Assembly: GCF_000145275.1 (NCBI RefSeq)
Contig: NC_014393.1
Coordinates: 2,976,001 to 3,040,000, forward strand
DNA: 64,000 bases
Direction: 5' to 3'
Source: Clostridium cellulovorans 743B
GTDB lineage: Bacteria; Bacillota; Clostridia; Clostridiales; Clostridiaceae
Every line of letters begins with the position of its first letter. Positions within the stretch are counted from its first letter, which is position 1. Under the pieces are notes generated by a model. The model had not been told where the DNA came from, did not search any database, and saw only the letters and a program-made list of their open reading frames with translations. Positions 32,563 through 39,883 of this stretch are shown piece by piece. The position numbers and the translations under genes were made by a program.

Positions 32563-32601
32563 TAACTACCTGAGTTTCAAAGAAAAGAACTCAGGTAGTT
32601 A
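32563..32601. terminator. 14-bp hairpin upstream of the two-component genes
   Basis: TAACTACCTGAGTT (32563-32576) pairs perfectly with 32588-32601. It has no U-run on either side, so it may be the second of two stacked terminators for the ferredoxin gene or a regulator-binding inverted repeat. Confidence 0.45.
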
Positions 32602-32612
32602 TATCTCAAAAT

Positions 32613-32655
32613 AATTATCACTTGAACTTTATAACTATATCATCAAGTGATAATT
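32613..32655 (-). terminator. Terminator of the FMN-binding ferredoxin gene
   Basis: A 13-bp perfect stem (AATTATCACTTGA and its complement, arms 32613-32625 and 32643-32655) lies about 30 bases after the stop of the gene ending at 32683; on the minus strand it is followed by ATTTT. Confidence 0.65.
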
Positions 32656-32682
32656 TACAAATGCTCACCATTTTTATCCTAA

Positions 32683-34341
32683 TTATTGTTTTGCATTTTG
32701 TAATGCATTTGCGACAGCATTCATTATTCCTTTACTTGATCTTGTTGCTCCCGAAACTGCATCCACGCTAGTTGATTGTTCTTCTATAATTTCTTGCGGT
32801 ACTACTTGAAATGGTACTTCATAAAATCCTCTTGATTCATTATGAGATGTAATTTTTATATCAACAATCTTTCCACCTGATACAGTTACTGAAACTGTTA
32901 GACCTGGTTTATATCCTCTAGCAGTACCTGTATAAGTTCCATCCTTATATACAGTAGTAGCTTCATTTGTATTATTTGTTGTAGCTTCATTTTCAGTTGT
33001 ATCTTCTTGTTTCTTATTTCTTGATTTATTATTGTTTCTATTTTCTGCTTTTGTACCTTGATCCTGTGTAGGAGCTTCTTCTGATTTACTTTCTGTTGTA
33101 GAAGATGCACTGCTTTGATTACTTGAAGTATCTTGGCTATCTGAATCGCTAATGCTTCCTGTTTCTATTTTAGCATTTTTTAATGCGTTATCAACAGCAG
33201 TCATAATCCCCTTACTTGTTCTTGTAGCTCCCGAAACTGCATCTACATCTGTAGATTGCTCTTCTATAATTTCTTGTGGTACGGTTTGGAATGGTCTTTC
33301 ATAAAATCCTTTTGATTCATGATGAGACGTAATTTGTATATCAGATATTTTTCCACCTGATACAGTTACTGAAACTGTTAAACCTGGTTTATAACCATTG
33401 GCTGTACATGTATATGTTCCATCCTTATAAATTGCAGTACTTTGTGATGTACTATTTGAAGATTTACTTTCAACATTACTTTGTACAAGACTATTAGTAG
33501 TTTGTCCTCCAATTGCTGTAGTTGCAGAATAAACCCCAGTAAATGCAGTAATAGCAACTGCACCTGCTAATCTTGAGTCAACATTAGTCCCAACAATATT
33601 AGCCTTTGTATTACTTCTTGGACATACATCTATACATTTAAAGCAATTTATACATTCTCCACTTGTTACTTTATCCGTTTTATATAACCTTATTCCCATA
33701 GTACAATTATTTGTACATATCCTACATGGCCCACATTTTTCTCTTGTCTTTTTAATATTAAATATTCTAAATCTTGATAATATCGCAAATATTGCTCCCA
33801 GTGGACATAGATATCGACAGAAAAATCTTTCTATAAAGAATGCTCCAATTATTATAACTGTTAATAAAATAAATCCTATTATATTTTCTAAAAGTGAATT
33901 TTTAATATCTAAAATGTTTGCAAAAGCAGTCCAAGGACTCATACCATCAAAAGCTGTACTTCCTATAGTCCAAATAACAACTACTATAAAAACTAATATA
34001 AAATACTTTATAAACTTTAGTATGTTATCAACCTTTTCATCAACTTTAATTTTTGTTTTAAATACCTTTTGCGATAAAATATAAATAAAATCATTCAAAG
34101 TTCCAAAGGCACAAATCCATCCACAAAAGAATCTGCCTAATATAATGGTAAGTGGTATTACTACTATTATGATTCCAAAATTACTTAAACTATTTGAAAC
34201 TGTAAAAGTTCCATCAACTATATTTACATATAGCGTTTTAATTTGATTAAATACTAAACCTACTAATGCCGGAAGTATAAATAAAAATGCTAACTGAGAT
34301 AATATTCTAAACACTTGCATCAATGAAATTTTCTTTTTCAC
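32683..34341 (-). CDS. Membrane 4Fe-4S ferredoxin protein with two covalent-FMN domains
   Basis: Predicted to move electrons across or out from the membrane to protein-bound flavin. N-terminal half: several membrane helices with the NapH/NosR-like motifs FFCGWICAFG and FFCRYLCPLG, then two cluster-binding sets, CGPCRICTNNC and CINCFKCIDVC, consistent with two [4Fe-4S] clusters. C-terminal half: two FMN_bind domains (about 300-390 and 465-552), each with VDAVSGATR(T/S)SKG, whose SGAT Thr is the known target for phosphoester-linked FMN. A Ser/Gln/Asn/Glu-rich linker of about 75 residues joins them. The two domains are nearly identical, a recent internal duplication. GTG start with GAGAGG 9 nt upstream. 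The ApbE transferase gene lies immediately upstream on the same strand (94 bp apart), which supports flavinylation. Related to RnfG/NosR-type flavoproteins; the final electron acceptor is unknown. Confidence 0.9.
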   Translation of the reverse strand: MKKKISLMQVFRILSQLAFLFILPALVGLVFNQIKTLYVNIVDGTFTVSNSLSNFGIIIVVIPLTIILGRFFCGWICAFGTLNDFIYILSQKVFKTKIKVDEKVDNILKFIKYFILVFIVVVIWTIGSTAFDGMSPWTAFANILDIKNSLLENIIGFILLTVIIIGAFFIERFFCRYLCPLGAIFAILSRFRIFNIKKTREKCGPCRICTNNCTMGIRLYKTDKVTSGECINCFKCIDVCPRSNTKANIVGTNVDSRLAGAVAITAFTGVYSATTAIGGQTTNSLVQSNVESKSSNSTSQSTAIYKDGTYTCTANGYKPGLTVSVTVSGGKISDIQITSHHESKGFYERPFQTVPQEIIEEQSTDVDAVSGATRTSKGIMTAVDNALKNAKIETGSISDSDSQDTSSNQSSASSTTESKSEEAPTQDQGTKAENRNNNKSRNKKQEDTTENEATTNNTNEATTVYKDGTYTGTARGYKPGLTVSVTVSGGKIVDIKITSHNESRGFYEVPFQVVPQEIIEEQSTSVDAVSGATRSSKGIMNAVANALQNAKQ

Positions 34342-34435
34342 ACTGAATCATTCCTCTCATTCTTTTCTTTTAGTTATTTTTTCATTTATCATAATTATAA
34401 AAATATATAATTAAAATAAACTTAAACTTTTGTTG

Positions 34436-35476
34436 TTACTGAAGAATATAATCTTTATTTGTTATGTTAACTTTATTTTTGATTCCTCTAGTTAAATAAA
34501 CCTTTTTATCTTTCGTTATAAAAATCGCATCAACGCCTTTAATTTTTTCAATTAATCTCATTCCTTCTTCAAGTCCTAGAACAAATCCACAGGTAGTCAA
34601 ACCATCGCCATCAATTGAATTATCTGATATTATAGTTGCACTAACTATTTCATTATCACAGGGATACCCGGTTAGCGGATTAATTATATGATGATATCTT
34701 TTCCCGCCAACAAGAAAATATCTTTCATAATCTCCTGACGTAACAATTGATTTGTCTTCAACACTTATTATTCCAACAAACTTTCCAGTTGAGCTTAATG
34801 GATCTTGTATTCCTATGTTCCATAGTTTATCTTGCGCTTTTTTTCCAAGCGCATATATATTGCCTCCTAAATCAATAATGGCACTTTTAATATTCTTTTT
34901 AATAAAAATATCCCTGATTACATCTGCTGCATAACCTTTGGCAATAGCTCCTAGATCTAATCTCTGGTTCCTATTCCTTAGAATAACTGTTTTTTCTTTA
35001 TCATCTAATAAAACATCTTGATAATTAATTAACTTTAGTATTTCTCTTACGTTTTGTTCACTGGGAATCTTCGGATTCTCACTATTAAATCCATATAATT
35101 CAACTAAAGGTCTTATTGTCGGTTCAAAAGCTCCTTGAGACATTTGGGCATAATAGACAGCTTTTTTTATTACTTCATAGGTCTCATTATTTATCTTTGT
35201 AGCCATGATACCTGCATTGCTATTTATTTTTGAGATATCACTTTCTTTTTTAAAAGCTGACATCATATCATCTATTTGATAAAGTTTTTTTACAGCCTCT
35301 TCAATAGCATCTTTAGCTTTTCTGCCATTTGCTTTCAACTGAATTATAGTTCCTAAAACATATATTTCTTTTGATTCATAAAACGTATCTTTATCATTTT
35401 CTGAATGAATATTCTTCATAATTATAAGAAACCCTAAAATTATAAAAGTAAGTAATATAATAATGTAATAATTCAC
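34436..35476 (-). CDS. apbE: FAD:protein FMN transferase (ApbE family)
   Basis: Transfers FMN from FAD onto the Thr of SGAT-type motifs in exported protein domains. The 346-residue length is usual. A hydrophobic N-terminal segment (about residues 4-20) has no lipobox Cys, so it should be a membrane anchor rather than a lipoprotein signal. Family motifs seen: AFKKESDISKIN, QGAFEPTIRPL, LDLGAIAKGYAAD, AIIDLGGNIYALG, HHIINPLTGYP and DGLTTCGFVLG. GTG start, with AAGGAGGT 6 nt before it. It precedes the two-FMN-domain ferredoxin gene, its probable substrate. Confidence 0.95.
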   Translation of the reverse strand: MNYYIIILLTFIILGFLIIMKNIHSENDKDTFYESKEIYVLGTIIQLKANGRKAKDAIEEAVKKLYQIDDMMSAFKKESDISKINSNAGIMATKINNETYEVIKKAVYYAQMSQGAFEPTIRPLVELYGFNSENPKIPSEQNVREILKLINYQDVLLDDKEKTVILRNRNQRLDLGAIAKGYAADVIRDIFIKKNIKSAIIDLGGNIYALGKKAQDKLWNIGIQDPLSSTGKFVGIISVEDKSIVTSGDYERYFLVGGKRYHHIINPLTGYPCDNEIVSATIISDNSIDGDGLTTCGFVLGLEEGMRLIEKIKGVDAIFITKDKKVYLTRGIKNKVNITNKDYILQ

Positions 35477-35855
35477 TTTTTGACCTCCTTCTTTATCTGG
35501 AGTTTCTTAAACAATACATACTCGGAAATTCCATATATACATTTTACATAAAACTTCTAAATCTCCCCTTAAGTAATTCTGAAGATTTTCTTAAGTTTTT
35601 TCTTACATATATGTTCCGATTAAAAATTTGCATTGATTTCATAAAGATTATATTTAAATGTGGCCACATTATTGAAACTGATATATGTTCTCTTCTAAGC
35701 TATAGGTTTTGAAGAACTTTAATGGTTAATACAGAAAAAGACCTCCTTTTGTTAAGATAAATGTGGTTTCCTTAGCCAAATTTATAAAACAAAAAGAGGT
35801 CTTTCAAACTGACAACAGTAGTCTATAACATCCAAAGTACAATTCCAAGTTAAAG
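35477..35855 (-). promoter_or_regulatory. Gap between the GGDEF-EAL gene and apbE
   Basis: About 380 bases with no gene. It holds the terminator of the GGDEF-EAL gene (listed separately) and presumably the apbE promoter, though no clear -35/-10 pair was found. A TTTAAATGTGGCCACATT palindrome near 35,650-35,670 may be an operator. Confidence 0.4.
35734..35805 (-). terminator. Terminator of the GGDEF-EAL gene
   Basis: Arms 35734-35753 and 35788-35805 (AAAGACCTC plus TTTTGTT-type ends) pair over about 17 bases with one bulge. On the minus strand the stem ends in GGTCTTTTTCT, a typical U-run. Confidence 0.7.
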
Positions 35856-38180
35856 TTACGATAGATGTTTTATAATATGTTCCTGTTCAAAAACTTCTGC
35901 AGATACTGGTCGTCCATATAAATATCCCTGTATTTCATCGCATTCTAACTCCTTAAGCATTTCTAGCTGAGACTCTTCTTCTACCCCCTCAGCAATTGCC
36001 TTTAATCCCATACCTTTAGCCATCATAATTATAGCCTTTACAATAAGTAAAGTATTATGATCATTATATATGTTATCAACAAGTTCTTTTGCGATTTTAA
36101 GCCGATCTATATCAAACCTTTTTATATAACTCAATGAAGAATAACCTGTTCCAAAATCATCAATAGAAATACTTATTCCAATAGTTGCAAGCTTCTCAAG
36201 TATTTTTTCCATGGATTCATTACTACTCATGGCACTAGTTTCAGTTATTTCAATATCTATCCACTTAGGAGTAATTTTTTTAGCCTCTATTTTATTCATT
36301 AGATTTTCAACAAATTTATCTGTTATTATTTGTTTTGGAGACATATTTATTCCTACAACCAAATTCAAATTATATTTTTCATTCCAAATTCTTATTTGCT
36401 TCAAAGCCTCGTTTATAACCCATTCCCCAATTTTCATAATTAGAAAAGTTTCCTCAGCAATAGGAATAAATTCACCTGGTGAAATAAACCCATTTTTAGG
36501 ATTATTCCATCTTAACAAAGCTTCCATACCAACTAAAGAATCATCAGAAATCCTGTACTGCGGTTGATAAAAAAGCTGAAATTCTTTATCGAAATCTATT
36601 TCTTGAAGTAACAGCTCGATACTATGTTTTCTTTGAATTTCTGCACTTATAGTATCATCAAAAAATGTATATCTTGGTCCTATATAATTTTTTTTACAAT
36701 TGTACATTGCAATATCAGCGTATTTCATCAAGGTTTCTCTATCTAAAGAATCATTTGGATATGACGCAATTCCTAAACTCACGCCAACGTGAAATGTATA
36801 TGGAGATATTTCTATAGTCTTCCTACACAGTTCTACTATTTCCTCACAATATAACCGTAGACTATAAAAGGAATTATCCCCTTCAACTAGTATCGTAAAT
36901 TCATCACCTCCAGCTCTTGATATCTTCACATCGCTTGGACACCATTTTTGAAGCCTTGCAGCAACTTCTACCAATACCTTATCACCAATTTCATGACCAT
37001 GCGCATCATTAATAGCCTTAAATCTATCGAGATCTATGCATATTACAGAAAATTTGCTACTTTCAGAGGCTTCTATTAATGAATCTATATATTCAATAAA
37101 ATATCTCCTATTATAAAGACCTGTTAATACATCTTTTTTAGATAAGTTCTCTAAAATATTATTTGCATTAACTAATTCCTTAGTTCTTTCCTTAACTAAT
37201 TGCTCTAAAACATCAGTCATACTCTTTTCACGTTTTAGCAGATATACATTTCTAATTGCTAATTGAACATACTTTCTAAATAAAGAATATACAATCAATA
37301 TCGATACTATATGAAATAATACAAAGGAATTTATAACCTTAAAAAAATATAATATAGGTGGAACTATAAAAAGCAAAATTAGCCTGTTTGACCTACCATA
37401 GTTTTCTGGAAGTTCCATATCAATTGACATTATTGATAGGCTTGGATCTTTTGCTTTCTCCATAGTTGCAAAGGCAAATAAAACTATTGATAACATAAAA
37501 AAGCCATCAATTAATGTATTTGCATCATATTTATCTGTAAAATCGAGGTATACATAATATAAGTCTGACAAACTATAAATTATTATGCTTGATACAATTA
37601 ATACTCTGACTTTATTGAAGTTTTTTCTTTTCGACGATATATAAATGATGGCCAATATAGTTATTGAGAACAAATCAGTTATAAAACACAAAAATGTACT
37701 AATAAGCTCGTTATTCAAAAGATATCTAACATTTATTTCATCACTAACCAAACTCCAAGTTGTGAAAAAAATCAAACTCCCCACAGCTATAGTATCTAAA
37801 ATCAGCTGAATGAGATTCCACTTCTTAACACTGTAATAGAAATACATTGTGCAAGCTGCTGCAATAAAAATATTACTTAGCAAATATAAATACATAAAAA
37901 TTGCAAGAGAATCAGGCTTTACCGATAAAAACTCCTCCACAATAAGCCATGCTAAATCCACTAATCCCCAACTAAAGGCTACGAAAAATAATTGTCTCCA
38001 GATCAACTGATAGGCAATTATTTTTTTTGATTCCTGCCATATTATAGCGGCCGACATAAACGCTACAATAGGCGATAAAATATTACCCCATATATCACTT
38101 TTCAATATTAACGTATAAATATATATAATAAATAAAATTGTTAGACTGCCGATTTTTATGTATCTTTTATTTATATACAA
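35856..38180 (-). CDS. Membrane-bound GGDEF-EAL cyclic-di-GMP enzyme
   Basis: Makes and/or breaks c-di-GMP. The first ~310 residues form about eight membrane helices with no sensor family I recognise. A short coiled linker leads to a GGDEF domain (about 340-500) with intact RAGGDEF; no RxxD inhibitory site is seen at the usual place. The EAL domain (about 515-774) has EALLRW, NMSPKQ, EITE, DDFGTGYSS, AEGVEE and QGYLYGRP, so most catalytic residues are kept; the usual LKID is LKIA here. TTG start 38180 with AAGGAGG 7 nt upstream. Likely monocistronic, with its own terminator; the gene upstream on the same strand is cheV. Confidence 0.94.
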   Translation of the reverse strand: MYINKRYIKIGSLTILFIIYIYTLILKSDIWGNILSPIVAFMSAAIIWQESKKIIAYQLIWRQLFFVAFSWGLVDLAWLIVEEFLSVKPDSLAIFMYLYLLSNIFIAAACTMYFYYSVKKWNLIQLILDTIAVGSLIFFTTWSLVSDEINVRYLLNNELISTFLCFITDLFSITILAIIYISSKRKNFNKVRVLIVSSIIIYSLSDLYYVYLDFTDKYDANTLIDGFFMLSIVLFAFATMEKAKDPSLSIMSIDMELPENYGRSNRLILLFIVPPILYFFKVINSFVLFHIVSILIVYSLFRKYVQLAIRNVYLLKREKSMTDVLEQLVKERTKELVNANNILENLSKKDVLTGLYNRRYFIEYIDSLIEASESSKFSVICIDLDRFKAINDAHGHEIGDKVLVEVAARLQKWCPSDVKISRAGGDEFTILVEGDNSFYSLRLYCEEIVELCRKTIEISPYTFHVGVSLGIASYPNDSLDRETLMKYADIAMYNCKKNYIGPRYTFFDDTISAEIQRKHSIELLLQEIDFDKEFQLFYQPQYRISDDSLVGMEALLRWNNPKNGFISPGEFIPIAEETFLIMKIGEWVINEALKQIRIWNEKYNLNLVVGINMSPKQIITDKFVENLMNKIEAKKITPKWIDIEITETSAMSSNESMEKILEKLATIGISISIDDFGTGYSSLSYIKRFDIDRLKIAKELVDNIYNDHNTLLIVKAIIMMAKGMGLKAIAEGVEEESQLEMLKELECDEIQGYLYGRPVSAEVFEQEHIIKHLS

Positions 38181-38256
38181 ATCTTTTCCTCCTTAGTAAA
38201 TATGGACAATTATAAAAGCACAACCATTAATTAGCATATTATCCTTTAAAATATAC

Positions 38257-38292
38257 AAAGAGCACCCAATTAAAATAAATCGAATGCTCTTT
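38257..38292 (-). terminator. Probable terminator of cheV
   Basis: AAAGAGCA (38257-38264) pairs with TGCTCTTT (38285-38292), about 50 bases after the cheV stop. The U-run is poor. A second AT-rich palindrome (ATTATTAATAA) lies at about 38,305-38,330. Confidence 0.4.
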
Positions 38293-38341
38293 ATATCTAA
38301 ATTATTAATAAGAATTATTAATAATTATCTAAACTAATTTC

Positions 38342-39262
38342 TTACTTCTTAACGATGAGATTGTTCTTTTCTATTAATCTATCAATCAAATCAACTAATT
38401 CCCCAACTTCAGGTTTACTTAGCTGACCATCTGCTTTAACAGATAAACCTTTATGTTTTAAATCATCTGTAATTAAGGATGAGAAAATAATAACTGGAAG
38501 TCTGCTTAGAATTGGATCTTCCTTAACATTTCTAGTTAAAGTATGACCATCCATTTGTGGCATTTCTATATCAGTAATTAATACTTGCACATCCTCAGTG
38601 AATCTCTCCCCTTTTTCCCTTACAAGATTATTTAAGTAATTTAAAGCTTGCTTTCCATCATCAAAAGTTGTTAAGCTACTAAAGCCTGCTGAATGCAAGG
38701 TATCTCTAAGTAATTCTCTTATAAGTGCTGAATCGTCTGCAATAACAAGCTTTATAGCACTCCTATCTTTAAATCCAACCTTTGAGATTCTTTCCTCGCT
38801 TATACCTGTGCTTGGATTTATATCAGTAATGATTTTTTCAAAGTCTAACATAAGTATTATAGTGTCATTCATAATGATATTTCCAACTACTAATGAATTA
38901 GTTGATATATCATCTGGTTTTAAAATCTCTTCCCATTTTATCCTTTGAACTCTTATAACGTTGTCTATTATAAATGCCACCTTTATTTTGTTGAATTCAC
39001 ACACAATCAATTTTGAGAACTGATCACTTTTTTTGCCCTCGATAACATATTTTAAGTCTACAACAGTTAAAATCTCTTTTCTGTTTAAAATTACCCCTGC
39101 AATAGCTTTGTGGGACTCTGGAAGTTTTGTCAACTTATCTGAACTAATATTGATTATCTCTTTAATCTTTATAACATTAATAGCATAATGCTTCTCACCG
39201 ATTAAAAATTCAACTATTTCTAATTCTCCAGTACCTGATTCAAGTAATATATTACTTTTCAT
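38342..39262 (-). CDS. cheV: Chemotaxis protein CheV (CheW-receiver fusion)
   Basis: Couples chemoreceptors to CheA and is itself phosphorylated for adaptation. Residues about 10-150 form a CheW domain (EFLIGEKHYAINVIKIKEI, then a conserved GxVILNRKEILTVVDL-like stretch). Residues 170-300 form a receiver with DDSALIRE, phospho-acceptor Asp in LITDIEMPQMDG, FSS switch and LSKP Lys. Length of 306 aa is standard. GGGAGGGG lies before ATG 39262. Other chemotaxis genes are absent nearby, apart from a chemoreceptor at 46-48 kb. Confidence 0.95.
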   Translation of the reverse strand: MKSNILLESGTGELEIVEFLIGEKHYAINVIKIKEIINISSDKLTKLPESHKAIAGVILNRKEILTVVDLKYVIEGKKSDQFSKLIVCEFNKIKVAFIIDNVIRVQRIKWEEILKPDDISTNSLVVGNIIMNDTIILMLDFEKIITDINPSTGISEERISKVGFKDRSAIKLVIADDSALIRELLRDTLHSAGFSSLTTFDDGKQALNYLNNLVREKGERFTEDVQVLITDIEMPQMDGHTLTRNVKEDPILSRLPVIIFSSLITDDLKHKGLSVKADGQLSKPEVGELVDLIDRLIEKNNLIVKK

Positions 39263-39817
39263 TTAAATTCCCCTCCCATGTTTTTATCAGTTATAACTTC
39301 AATTTTTTACAAAAGTATAAATCATATTATTGAATTTCATTAACAATCACAATAACTTTTTATTTGTTCATAAGGTTATTTTATCAGAATACGAGATAAT
39401 AAACCAGTTTTTTTATAACATTAAAAAATTTATTAATTAATTCTTATTTCACTAAGTATTATCTGTACTTTTGTTTGTTTTTACACTACATTTATTTGTT
39501 GATTTTATTTATTTTATAACCAACATCTTTGGCTAATATATTTGTCAATAGAAATTCCAATGATTATTTACTAATAGTTAATGAGAGTATTTACCCTAAA
39601 TAATCATGCTTAAAACTATACTTAAATTTCATCATTTAATATAAAAAACTCTACTAAATTTAAAGTTCTAAACTGTGGATTTTCAGTACCCTTAACATTT
39701 TTATTAAAGAGAGCAAAAAGTATTTTTGTATTAATAAAAATACTAGCTTTCTAAAGCAAATAAAAGCAATACTTCAATAATTAATATGTAAACGAAAAAA
39801 GTCATTATTTTTTAATG

Positions 39818-39860
39818 TTGACTGATAAGTCAAATGCGAGTATAAATTATACTGAACAGT
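39818..39860 (+). promoter_or_regulatory. Promoter with TetR-like operators before the YhgE gene
   Basis: TTGACT (39818-39823) and TATAAA (39841-39846) are 17 bases apart. The -35 lies within the palindrome TTGACT-GATA-AGTCAA (39818-39833), and a second palindrome ACTG-AA-CAGT (39851-39860) plus an AGTCAA half-site follow at the expected transcription start. TetR-type repressors commonly bind such sites. The other 550 bases of this gap (39263-39817) hold no gene; a 9-bp hairpin lies at 39719-39744. Confidence 0.65.
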
Positions 39861-39883
39861 CAGTCAACGAAGGAGGTTAAATA

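Noticed and set aside
32898..33563. Two minus-strand frames of 60-70 codons inside the ferredoxin gene
   Set aside because: They are shifted-frame shadows of the duplicated FMN domains.
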